Assembly (NCBI GenBank): GCA_902470905.1
Contig: CABRIC010000001.1
Location: forward strand, 1 to 64,000
DNA from: an uncultured Collinsella sp.
GTDB taxonomy: Bacteria; Actinomycetota; Coriobacteriia; Coriobacteriales; Coriobacteriaceae
Direction: 5' to 3'
Length of the DNA: 64,000 nt
Below the pieces are notes generated by a model. That model did no database searches, was not told where the DNA came from, and saw only the letters and a program-made list of their open reading frames with translations. This document shows, piece after piece, positions 1-7,800 of this stretch (positions within the stretch are counted from its first letter, which is position 1; every line of letters begins with the position of its first letter). The position numbers and the translations under genes are program-made.

Positions 1-594
1 GGCGAGGAAGGTCGAGTACGTCGACACGCCCGAGGCGCCCTGGGCGCCCTTGATGATGGCGGTGCCGTCCTCGAGCAGGTGCAGGTCATCGATCGTGGAG
101 TTACCCGTGATGTTAAAGATCACATGCAGGCCGCGGGAATCGACGCCCACAATGAGGCAGGTGACGATCTCCTTGATAATCTCGCCAAAGGCCAGCGTCA
201 CGATAGCCAGGTAATCGCCGCTCAGACGAAGGACCGGGATGCCAATCAAGAAGCCCAGGATGGCGGCAGCGATGGCGCCGACCACGATACTGATGATAAG
301 GCGCACCGGATCAGACGGAACGGTGCTCTCCAGCGCGACGGCAGTGACGATGCCCGTATAGGCGCCGACGCTCATAAAGCCCGCGTGGCCCAGCGACAAG
401 TCGCCCGCGATGCCGACGACGAGGTTAAGGGAGATGGCCATGACGATATAGGCTGTGATGGGAACCAGCTGACCGGCGATCATGCGCGGGATCATGTGGT
501 TGGACTGCATAAAGAACACGATGGCGAAGGCCACGATGCACATGGCGTACGTGACAAAGTCGTGACGCGTCTGTTTGTCTTTAAGAAACTTCAT
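1..594 (-). CDS. livM: Branched-chain amino acid ABC transporter permease LivM (partial, 3' end outside window)
   Basis: The reading frame is open for 198 codons from ATG at 594 to the window edge, so the C-terminal part is missing. The protein starts MKFLKDKQ and is rich in membrane segments. It contains the LivM-type stretch SLGHAGFMSVGAY, the loop that couples this permease family to its ATPase. The ribosome site AGGTGAG overlaps the TAG stop of livH 9 bases upstream, so the two genes should be translationally coupled. With LivH it would form the membrane channel for leucine, isoleucine or valine, or related ligands. livG and livF ATPase genes are expected beyond the window edge. Confidence 0.9.
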   Translation of the reverse strand, partial: MKFLKDKQTRHDFVTYAMCIVAFAIVFFMQSNHMIPRMIAGQLVPITAYIVMAISLNLVVGIAGDLSLGHAGFMSVGAYTGIVTAVALESTVPSDPVRLIISIVVGAIAAAILGFLIGIPVLRLSGDYLAIVTLAFGEIIKEIVTCLIVGVDSRGLHVIFNITGNSTIDDLHLLEDGTAIIKGAQGASGVSTYSTFLA

Positions 595-603
595 AACGCT
601 CAC

Positions 604-1485
604 CTACACCTTCTCGGGGACGTACTTGCCCAAGAGGCCGGCAGGCTTGACGAGCAGGACGATGATCAAAACACCAAAGACGATGGAGTTGGCAAGGCTC
701 GTGGAAATGTAAGCCTGCGCCATCGCCTCGATGATGCCGATGAGAATGCCGCCGACAAAGGCGCCGGGGATGGAGCCGATGCCGCCGAAAACGGCAGCGT
801 CGAAGGCCTTGATGCCAGGCATGGCGCCCGTGGTGGGCTGCAGGACCGGCGAGTAGGAGCACAGGAGCACGCCGGCGATGGCAGCGAGGGCGGAGCCGAT
901 GGCGAACGTCATCGAGATGGTGCGGTTGACGTTGATGCCCATGAGCTGAGCGGCGGCCTTATCCTCGGACACGGCGCGCATGGCCTTGCCCATCTTGGTC
1001 TTACCTGTAAAGAACATCAGGCCGGCCATGATAACCAGGCAGGCGACGATGGTGACGAGCGAGACGGCGCTTACGTTAAACTTGGCCAAGAACTCCGGCA
1101 CCGGGAAGGTGACGAGCGAAGTGAAGTTCTTGGGCGTGGCGCCCCACAGAAGCTGCGCGGCGTTCTGCAGGAAGTAAGACACGCCGATGGCCGTGATCAG
1201 AACGGCCAACGGGCCCGCTTGGCGCAGCGGCTTATAGGCCAGACCCTCAATGAGAACACCGAGAACCGTGCAGACCACACAAGAGAGAACTACAGATGCC
1301 CAGCCCGGGAGGCCGAGATACGACGTGGCGCAGAACGAGACATAGGCACCGACCATGATGACGTCGCCGTGAGCGAAGTTGAGCATCTTGGCGATACCGT
1401 AAACCATGGTGTAGCCCAACGCGATGATGGCGTAGATGCTGCCCATGGACAGGCCGTTGACCAGGTATTGGATAAAGACCGTCAT
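604..1485 (-). CDS. livH: Branched-chain amino acid ABC transporter permease LivH
   Basis: A 293-residue hydrophobic protein (start MTVFIQYLVNGLSMGSIYAI) of the length and sequence style of LivH. It has the motif NFAHGDVIMVGAY, the LivH counterpart of the coupling loop in LivM. Start choice: AGGGGG lies 9 bases before ATG 1485. An ATG at 1494 directly abuts that site and is unlikely to be used. It sits between the binding-protein gene (stop 1625) and livM in the usual liv order. The 139-bp leader carries two hairpins that could lower permease expression relative to the binding proteins, as is common in ABC operons. Confidence 0.92.
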   Translation of the reverse strand: MTVFIQYLVNGLSMGSIYAIIALGYTMVYGIAKMLNFAHGDVIMVGAYVSFCATSYLGLPGWASVVLSCVVCTVLGVLIEGLAYKPLRQAGPLAVLITAIGVSYFLQNAAQLLWGATPKNFTSLVTFPVPEFLAKFNVSAVSLVTIVACLVIMAGLMFFTGKTKMGKAMRAVSEDKAAAQLMGINVNRTISMTFAIGSALAAIAGVLLCSYSPVLQPTTGAMPGIKAFDAAVFGGIGSIPGAFVGGILIGIIEAMAQAYISTSLANSIVFGVLIIVLLVKPAGLLGKYVPEKV

Positions 1486-1522
1486 GTTCCACATCCCCCT
1501 TTCGAATAGGTTTCCAGTTAAT

Positions 1523-1557
1523 GTATGAAACAGGGACGTTACACTGTCCCTAGATAC
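1523..1557. repeat. Hairpin with GGGAC-type core between binding-protein gene and livH
   Basis: AGGGAC (1532-1537) pairs with GTCCCT (1546-1551), flanked by GTAT and ATAC, around a GTTACACT loop. It resembles the GGGAC-containing hairpins at 28292, 42400 and 52286. There is no T tract, so it is more likely a repeat or an mRNA processing or stability hairpin than a terminator. Confidence 0.45.
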
Positions 1558-1562
1558 CAAGC

Positions 1563-1592
1563 AAGCAGGGAAGGCCAAAACCTCCCCTGCTT
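1563..1592 (-). other. Intercistronic hairpin, possible mRNA stabiliser or attenuator
   Basis: On the minus strand AAGCAGGGGAGG pairs with CCTTCCCTGCTT (12 pairs, one G-U) around a 6-base loop. It lies just after the binding-protein stop codon. No U tract follows. Such hairpins after binding-protein genes often protect the upstream message and keep permease levels lower; that role is inferred here. Confidence 0.5.
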
Positions 1593-1624
1593 GGGATCAA
1601 AACCGCTCTATGTAAGGCGGCCAA

Positions 1625-2812
1625 TTAGGCCTGTACGTACTTGCCGTCGGTGATGACGTACGCCGTGGGCTCCTTCTGGACCTGGCCCTTATCGTTCCAG
1701 GTGAGCTTGCCGGTCAGACCGTCAACGGTAATCTTGAGCATAGCCTTGGACAGCTTCTCGGCGGCCTCGGTCGGATCGGCGTCGACACCAAGACCGGCCT
1801 CCTTGACGGCCTCGGCCACCGCGTGCACGCCGTCGTAGGCGTCGGCGGCAAACTGGTCGGGGGTATCGCCGTACTTATCCTTGTAAGCGTTAACGAAGTC
1901 GGCGTTCTTCTCGTCGTCGGCGGAGAACGGGGTCATGAGCAGCAGGCCCTCGGCAAGAGAGGTATCGAAGCCCTCAACGCCCAGGATGCCGTCCATGCCG
2001 TCGCAGCCCATCATCTTGACGTCGTAGCCCATGTCCTTGGCGTTCTTGAGCAGGACGGACGCCGGCGTGTAGTAGATCGGCGCAAAGATCATGGTGGCGC
2101 CGGCCTGCTTGGCCTTGGTCAGCTGGTTGGTAAAGCTCGTGGCGGAGTCGTCCTTAAAGGTCTCCTCGTCAACAATCTCGAGCTTGGACTCAGCGGCCTG
2201 GGCCTTAAAGGAATCTGCGATGCCCGAAGAATAGGCGTCGCCGGAGTTATAGAACAGCACGAACTTCTCGTCCGCATACTTCTGCGCCAGGAACTTGGCA
2301 GCGTTGACACCCTGGTTGGGGTCGGTGAAGCAAACCTGGAAGACGCAATCCTTGCCGTCGGTGACGTCCTCGGAGGACGCGGACGGGGTGATCATGAACG
2401 TCTTGGGGTCGTTACCGCACTCGGCGGCAACGGCAACCGACGCACCCGTGGTGGTCGGGCCGACGAGGGCCTGCATGCCCCAGTCGAGCAGGGTGTTGAA
2501 GGCGTTGACGGCCTTCTCGCCGTCGGCCTGGTCATCCTCGGCCTTGCTAGCAAGCGGCAGCTCCTTGGTCGAGAAATCCTTGCAGCCAAGCTCGACACCC
2601 TGGGTAACGGACTTGCCGTAGGACGCGTTGGCACCGGTCAGCGGGCCGATGGTGCCGATCTTAAACGAAGCGTCGCTCGAAGCGGAACCGCTGTCGCCGC
2701 CGTTGGAGGAGCAACCAGCTAGAATGGACATCGCCCCCAGACCTGCTGCGCTCGCGATAACGCTCCTGCGATTCATAACAGGGTTCAATGACTTACCGGT
2801 GAGGCTCGACAT
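1625..2812 (-). CDS. Branched-chain amino acid ABC transporter substrate-binding lipoprotein (copy A)
   Basis: A 395-residue type I periplasmic-binding-fold protein (Peripla_BP_6 style, LivJ/LivK-like). The N-terminus has MNRRS followed by a hydrophobic stretch and the lipobox LAGC, so it is probably a lipid-anchored binding protein exported by the Tat route (twin arginine). The mature part begins FKIGTIGPLTGANASYG, typical of amino acid receptors. The start at 2812 is preceded by GAGGAGAG. It is followed by livH and livM. It is closely related over its whole length to the protein encoded at 3084-4250 (shared stretches include IYYTPASVLLKNAKDMGYD), so the two are tandem duplicates. Ligand specificity cannot be told from sequence alone. 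Confidence 0.9.
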   Translation of the reverse strand: MSSLTGKSLNPVMNRRSVIASAAGLGAMSILAGCSSNGGDSGSASSDASFKIGTIGPLTGANASYGKSVTQGVELGCKDFSTKELPLASKAEDDQADGEKAVNAFNTLLDWGMQALVGPTTTGASVAVAAECGNDPKTFMITPSASSEDVTDGKDCVFQVCFTDPNQGVNAAKFLAQKYADEKFVLFYNSGDAYSSGIADSFKAQAAESKLEIVDEETFKDDSATSFTNQLTKAKQAGATMIFAPIYYTPASVLLKNAKDMGYDVKMMGCDGMDGILGVEGFDTSLAEGLLLMTPFSADDEKNADFVNAYKDKYGDTPDQFAADAYDGVHAVAEAVKEAGLGVDADPTEAAEKLSKAMLKITVDGLTGKLTWNDKGQVQKEPTAYVITDGKYVQA

Positions 2813-3083
2813 GCGGCTCTCCTCTCAAATCTCGTCGGGTTTCGGTTACCCGACAGGCCATCCTTCGCCATGCTCGGCGTTCGCAAAATACTAGACGCTT
2901 TAGTTAAGGAAAGTGGCGATTATTTCAACTTTTCTTTGGATTTGTTCATTTATCCATAATTCTGCGTATTTCTATTACTTTATGCAGTAATGCCACTTTA
3001 TTGTGTGAAAGTAATGTTTCCGTTCTGTTACAGGCGTCCCTGCCCTGAATAAAACGGCCTCACCGGTCGCGCTTTATGCGCAC
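2813..3083. other. AT-rich intergenic region between duplicated binding-protein genes
   Basis: This 271-bp gap is much more AT-rich (about 2885-3050) than the flanking genes. It probably holds a separate promoter for the copy A binding protein and livHM. I could not fix convincing -35/-10 hexamers. No open frame with a ribosome site was seen. Confidence 0.4.
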
Positions 3084-4250
3084 TTAGGCGGCGATGTACT
3101 TGCCGTCCTGGATCACATAGGCCGTGGCGGGCTTTTCGACCTGGCCCTCGTCGTTCCACGTAAGCTCGCCCGTCAGGCCCTCAATCTTGATCTTGCGCAT
3201 GGCCTTGGCAAGATCGTCGGCAATTTCGGCACCATCGGCCGAAATGTCAATCCCCGCCTTATCGATAGCCTCGGCGATTGCGTGGACGCAATCGTAAGCG
3301 TCGGCGGCAAACTGGTTGGGCGTCTCGTCGTAGGCATCCTTATAGGCCTTGACGAAGTCGGCATTCTTCTCGTCGTCGGCAGAGAACGGGGTCATGAGCA
3401 GTACGCCCTCGGCAAGAGAGGTATCGAAGCCTTCCACAGAGAGCAGGCCGTCCATGCCGTCGGTACCCATGAGGGTCATGTCGTAGCCCATGTCCTTGGC
3501 GTTCTTGAGCAAAACGGACGCCGGCGTGTAGTAGATCGGCGCAAAGATGAGCGTGGCGCCGGCCTCCTTGGCCTTGGTGAGCTGGTTGGTAAAGCTCGTG
3601 GAAGAGTCGTCCTTAAAGGTCTCGGTATCGACGATGTCGAGCTTGGACGCCTTGGCCTGCTCGGCAAAAGCGTCGGCAACGCCCGAGCTATACGTATCGC
3701 CGGAGTTGTAGAACAGGGCGATCTTGGCGTCCGCGTACTTCTCGGCCAAGAACTTCGCGGCGCTGGCGCCCATGGTGGGATCGGTGAAGCAAACCTGAAA
3801 GACCGTGGTCTTATCCTTGGTGACGTCGAGAGACGAGGCCGAGGGCGTGACCATGAGCATGTCGTCGGCAATCTCGCCCGAGACAGCGACGGCAGCACCG
3901 GTGGTGACGGGGCCGACGAGAGCCTGCATGCCCCAGTCGCACAGGGTATTGAAGGCGTTGATAGCTTTCTCGCCGTCAGCGACGTCATCCTCGGACTTAA
4001 GCGAGAGCTTGAGGTCCTTGGTCGAGAAATCCTTGGCGGCAAGCTTGGCACCCTTCTCGGCCGAAACGCCATAGGTTGCCGCGGCGCCGGTCAGAGGGCC
4101 GATGACACCGATCTTGAAGGTCTTGCCGTCATCGGCGGAGCCGCCCTCCGAGCCACCCGACGAGCAACCAGCGAGCGCCGCGGTGCCACCGAGCGCCGCG
4201 GCGCCAGCCAAGAAACTCCTGCGGTTAAGTACGTTGTTGATGCTAAACAT
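3084..4250 (-). CDS. Branched-chain amino acid ABC transporter substrate-binding lipoprotein (copy B)
   Basis: A 388-residue paralogue of the neighbouring copy A. The start at 4250 is chosen because AAGGGGG lies about 6 bases upstream and the N-terminus then reads MFSINNVLNRRSFLAG, a textbook Tat motif (RRSFLAG), followed by the lipobox LAGC. A longer frame to 4316 lacks a ribosome site. The mature domain is a type I periplasmic-binding fold (FKIGVIGPLTGAAATYG). Two receptors sharing one permease pair could widen ligand range or affinity, as LivJ and LivK do in Escherichia coli; this parallel is inferred. Confidence 0.9.
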   Translation of the reverse strand: MFSINNVLNRRSFLAGAAALGGTAALAGCSSGGSEGGSADDGKTFKIGVIGPLTGAAATYGVSAEKGAKLAAKDFSTKDLKLSLKSEDDVADGEKAINAFNTLCDWGMQALVGPVTTGAAVAVSGEIADDMLMVTPSASSLDVTKDKTTVFQVCFTDPTMGASAAKFLAEKYADAKIALFYNSGDTYSSGVADAFAEQAKASKLDIVDTETFKDDSSTSFTNQLTKAKEAGATLIFAPIYYTPASVLLKNAKDMGYDMTLMGTDGMDGLLSVEGFDTSLAEGVLLMTPFSADDEKNADFVKAYKDAYDETPNQFAADAYDCVHAIAEAIDKAGIDISADGAEIADDLAKAMRKIKIEGLTGELTWNDEGQVEKPATAYVIQDGKYIAA

Positions 4251-4500
4251 GGTGTCCCCCTTTTCGCTGGCCGCGGTGCGGCCGTCTTGCGGTACAGGGC
4301 AAACCTTATGGTGCAAACGTTGACAGTTTGTTACGGAGTTCCGTTTGTAGCGAGCATGTTTCCAATGTTTCCGCAGCGTTTCGGGGGTGCCGTTTTGTGC
4401 GACTCCTGTTGCCTGGCGAGCACGCGCCCTCGGTTCACGCTAGAATGCACTCAACCTTTAAGCGGTTAATCCATCCATAAGATGCACGAAGGAGCTATCT

Positions 4501-5844
4501 ATGAGCGAACCCCTGCGCACCGTGAACGTCGGCCTCATCGGTCTTGGAACCGTCGGCGGCGGCGTGGCCCGTCTGATCAAGAGCCACCACGATGAGTACC
4601 TGGCCGCCTACGGCATCGACCTTAAGCTGACCCGCGCCTGCGCGCTTGCCTGGGAGCAGGCCGAAGCTGCCGGTATTGAGCGCGAGGCCTTTACGAGCGA
4701 CTGGCACGACGTCGTCACCGACCCCGCCGTCGATATCGTCGTCGAGCTCATCGGCGGCGAGCACCCCGCGACCGAAATCTTCACCACCGCCTTCGAAAAC
4801 GGCAAGCACGTCGTCTCTGCCAACAAGGCCCTGCTGGGCCGTCATGTCGAGACGCTCGCCGAGAAGGCGCGCGCGTGCGGCGTGCAGATTAAGTGCGAGG
4901 CCAGCTGCGGCGGTGGCATCCCCATTGTCAGCACGCTCGAGCACGACCTGGTGGGCAACAAGATCCTGACCATCGCTGGCATTCTCAACGGCACCACCAA
5001 CTACATCCTGTCGCGCATGGACGCCGAGGGCGCCGATTACGCTGACGTGCTCGCCGACGCCCAGGCAAAGGGCTATGCCGAGGCCGACCCGTCCGCCGAC
5101 GTCGACGGCTTCGATGCCGCCAGCAAGACGGCAATCCTCGCCTCCATCGGTTTTGGCACCCGCGTTACCACCGACGATGTGTACCAGCAGGGTATCCGTA
5201 CCATCGGCGCCGAGGACATCGCCCAGGCCCGCGAGCTCGGCTACACCATTAAGCTGCTCGGCATCGCCCGCAATACCGACGCCGGCGTCGACGTCCGCGT
5301 GCATCCCACGCTGATCCCCGCCGACCACATGCTTGCCAAGGTCAACGGCGCCATGAACGCTGTCTACGTGGTAGGCGACGCCGTGGGTGAGACCATGTTC
5401 TACGGTGCCGGCGCAGGCTCCTTCCCCACCGCGAGCGCCGTCGTGGGCGACATCCTGTCGCTCTCCGAGCAGATCAGCCGCGGCGTGGCTCCGCTGCCCG
5501 AGATTGAGCCCTATGGTCACAACCTCGCCTTTAAGCCCATGAACGAGCTCCAGACCAAGTACTATGTGCGCCTGAAGGTCGCCGACCGCGTGGGCGCCCT
5601 GTCCGAGACAGTCGACATCTTTGCCAAGCACAACATCTCGATCTCGCTCATCAACCAGGTCGAAGACGGCAAGTCGGGCGTCAGCGATGCCTGCTCGGTC
5701 ATCTTCCTGACGCACCGCGCGCTCGAGAAGGACGTCCAGGCTGCCGCCGCCGAGCTTGCCGGCGTCGACTGCGTGGCCGAGGTCGCCAACGTCCTGCGCA
5801 TCGAGGACGTCGAGGCTTGGACCGAAGGCGTCATGGCCAACTAG
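4501..5844 (+). CDS. hom: Homoserine dehydrogenase
   Basis: A 447-residue protein that reduces aspartate semialdehyde to homoserine with NAD(P)H, on the route to threonine and methionine. The N-terminal Rossmann motif is GLGTVGGGV (residues 14-22). The catalytic domain includes CEASCGGGIP and NGTTNYILSRM. A C-terminal ACT domain starts near residue 355 (VRLKVADRVGALSETVDIF), which suggests allosteric control by an amino acid such as threonine. The start ATG follows GAAGGAG by 6 bases. It is monocistronic: divergent from the liv operon and followed by a hairpin terminator at 5880. Confidence 0.97.
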   Translation: MSEPLRTVNVGLIGLGTVGGGVARLIKSHHDEYLAAYGIDLKLTRACALAWEQAEAAGIEREAFTSDWHDVVTDPAVDIVVELIGGEHPATEIFTTAFENGKHVVSANKALLGRHVETLAEKARACGVQIKCEASCGGGIPIVSTLEHDLVGNKILTIAGILNGTTNYILSRMDAEGADYADVLADAQAKGYAEADPSADVDGFDAASKTAILASIGFGTRVTTDDVYQQGIRTIGAEDIAQARELGYTIKLLGIARNTDAGVDVRVHPTLIPADHMLAKVNGAMNAVYVVGDAVGETMFYGAGAGSFPTASAVVGDILSLSEQISRGVAPLPEIEPYGHNLAFKPMNELQTKYYVRLKVADRVGALSETVDIFAKHNISISLINQVEDGKSGVSDACSVIFLTHRALEKDVQAAAAELAGVDCVAEVANVLRIEDVEAWTEGVMAN

Positions 5845-5879
5845 TCCACTACTTCGAACCTCAACGAGGCCCAACGCAA

Positions 5880-5918
5880 AAGGCGCGCTGTCTGCATCAA
5901 CCGCAGGCAGCGCGCCTT
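5880..5918 (+). terminator. Intrinsic terminator after hom
   Basis: AAGGCGCGCTGTCTGC pairs with GCAGGCAGCGCGCCTT with one bulge, followed by GTTCT. The A run before and TT after also allow it to serve the convergent antiporter gene. Confidence 0.7.
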
Positions 5919-6053
5919 GTTCTGCTTGCAGGGGAAGCTGCGTCCCGGTATTTCAGCTCAGAACGGGGCGCAGTTTCCCTCAGGGCCTTCTTTCAGAAAC
6001 TATGTCCCACTCTGGACGCGGATTCTGGGATGCATTTTCCGCGACGGCGTTGG

Positions 6054-7616
6054 CTACCTGCCGTCGTCGTCCTCGGCTTCTTCTCTTGCATAGAGCTCCA
6101 GCATGCGGCGGCGGTATTCGCGCACGGCGAGCTTGGCGCGCTCCAGGCGGCGACGCTCGCGCGGAGTCAGCTCGGACGGGTCAACCTCGTCTCCATAGGT
6201 CTTATCGGCAAGAAGATGTGCCGCGTCCACAATACGGGCATCGATATGGCCGCTCGCCGCCTCGGCGGAAAGACGCTCGGCAATCGTATCGAGCGTAGGC
6301 AGGCCCTCGAATACGCGACCATGGCCATGCGAAGTCAGCAGCTCATGCTCGCGCGCGAGCAAGCTCGCTAGGTCGTGGTGGGCGCGCAGGATGTCGAGCG
6401 CATCGGATGGATGCTCGGCAACCTCTGCCACGGCGGTGACCGGCGCTGCATCGACCACGCGGTAGAAGAGCTGCGCGAGCAGCGGCATCAAGAACACCGT
6501 GATGGCGCCGGCAGCGACCATAACCGATGCGATGTCTTGCGACAGCGCGCCCGCGTTGACGGCAACGCTCGTCACGGCAACGATGATCGGCAGCGCCGTG
6601 GTGCAGTACAGGGCCACGGTAATGCGACCATACGCCGACACATCGCGCGTCACAGGGCAAATGCTCATAGAAATAAGAATGGGCACGGCACGAATAATCA
6701 GCAACGCCACGATAAAGCCCACGAGCAGACCCGGGCGCGACGCCACGGCCGTCAGATCGATCTTTGCGCCCGATACGGTAAAGAACACCGGAATCAAAAA
6801 ACCGTAGGCCAGGCCGTCGAGCTTGGTCTCGAGCGTATGGTTGCCCTCGGGGATGATATAGCGCAGGACAAAGCCAGCGGCAAAAGAACCCAACACGATG
6901 TCGAGATCAAAGACGGCCGAGAACGCCACGAGTGTGACCAGGATGAGCACCGTCAGGCGCACGAAGGTCTGCGACGTGGTATCGGCGCGTTCCTCGACAA
7001 ACGCAAAGAAGCGGCTGCCGACGCGCTTGGAGCGGCTTGGGACCACGGCCAGCAACACGCAAGCCAGCGCAAACAGGCCAAGGATTACGAGCGTTTGGAT
7101 GCCAGTGCGGGCAGACAGCAGCACCGACATGGCGAGCACGGGACCGAGCTCACCCCAGGTGCCATACGCGAGAATCGAGTCGCCCACGCGCGTGCCGGTG
7201 AGCGAGCGCTCACGCATGATGGGCACGAGCGTACCGAGCGCCGTCGAAGTGAGGGCAAGCGTCACGGCGATACCGTCGAAATGACTGACCGAGAACCACG
7301 GGGTAAAGCGTACGGCAAGCCAGGCGATACCAAACGTGACGACCCACGTCGCCAAGCCGTAGCGCCCCTCGACGCCCGTGATGCTCTTGGGGTCGATCTC
7401 AAAGCCGGCAAGCAGGAACAAGAAGGCCAGGCCCAGCTCGGACACAAGCGAGACCTCGGCATCTACATGGATGACGCCGAGCATATGGGGTCCCAGCACC
7501 GCGCCGAGCACGAGCAAAAAGACCGTCTCGGGAACGGGTTTTCCGGGAATCGCCGAGGCGATAAAAGGACTCGCAAAGGCCACGAGTGCGATGATGGCGA
7601 GCGAAACGAATGCCAT
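6054..7616 (-). CDS. Cation/proton antiporter (CPA2/KefB-like)
   Basis: A 520-residue membrane protein of the Na+/H+ exchanger superfamily. Roughly the first 400 residues hold about 12 hydrophobic segments. The stretch FLFLLAGFEIDPKSI matches the CPA2 pattern, in which an acidic residue takes part in ion exchange. The remaining ~120 residues are hydrophilic and charged (ends LYAREEAEDDDGR) and would lie in the cytoplasm. They do not show a clear TrkA-N nucleotide-binding motif, unlike KefB/KefC. The ribosome site GAAAGGC precedes ATG 7616. The gene is convergent with hom. The ion (Na+ or K+) cannot be decided from sequence. Confidence 0.85.
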   Translation of the reverse strand: MAFVSLAIIALVAFASPFIASAIPGKPVPETVFLLVLGAVLGPHMLGVIHVDAEVSLVSELGLAFLFLLAGFEIDPKSITGVEGRYGLATWVVTFGIAWLAVRFTPWFSVSHFDGIAVTLALTSTALGTLVPIMRERSLTGTRVGDSILAYGTWGELGPVLAMSVLLSARTGIQTLVILGLFALACVLLAVVPSRSKRVGSRFFAFVEERADTTSQTFVRLTVLILVTLVAFSAVFDLDIVLGSFAAGFVLRYIIPEGNHTLETKLDGLAYGFLIPVFFTVSGAKIDLTAVASRPGLLVGFIVALLIIRAVPILISMSICPVTRDVSAYGRITVALYCTTALPIIVAVTSVAVNAGALSQDIASVMVAAGAITVFLMPLLAQLFYRVVDAAPVTAVAEVAEHPSDALDILRAHHDLASLLAREHELLTSHGHGRVFEGLPTLDTIAERLSAEAASGHIDARIVDAAHLLADKTYGDEVDPSELTPRERRRLERAKLAVREYRRRMLELYAREEAEDDDGR

Positions 7617-7800
7617 GTGATGCCTTTCTCTTGTTTGCGCTTCACTGTAGCACCCTCGCCGTCCTCAACGCGCCGCGAGCTGTCGTATCATAGTGAGGTT
7701 TACAAACATGTGGCTCAAGGCGACCGCGAGGCTTGTCCCGTAAACCGACCGCTGCCGCATACCGTACCGTACGCCCAACCGATCAGGAAGGCAGGAACCA

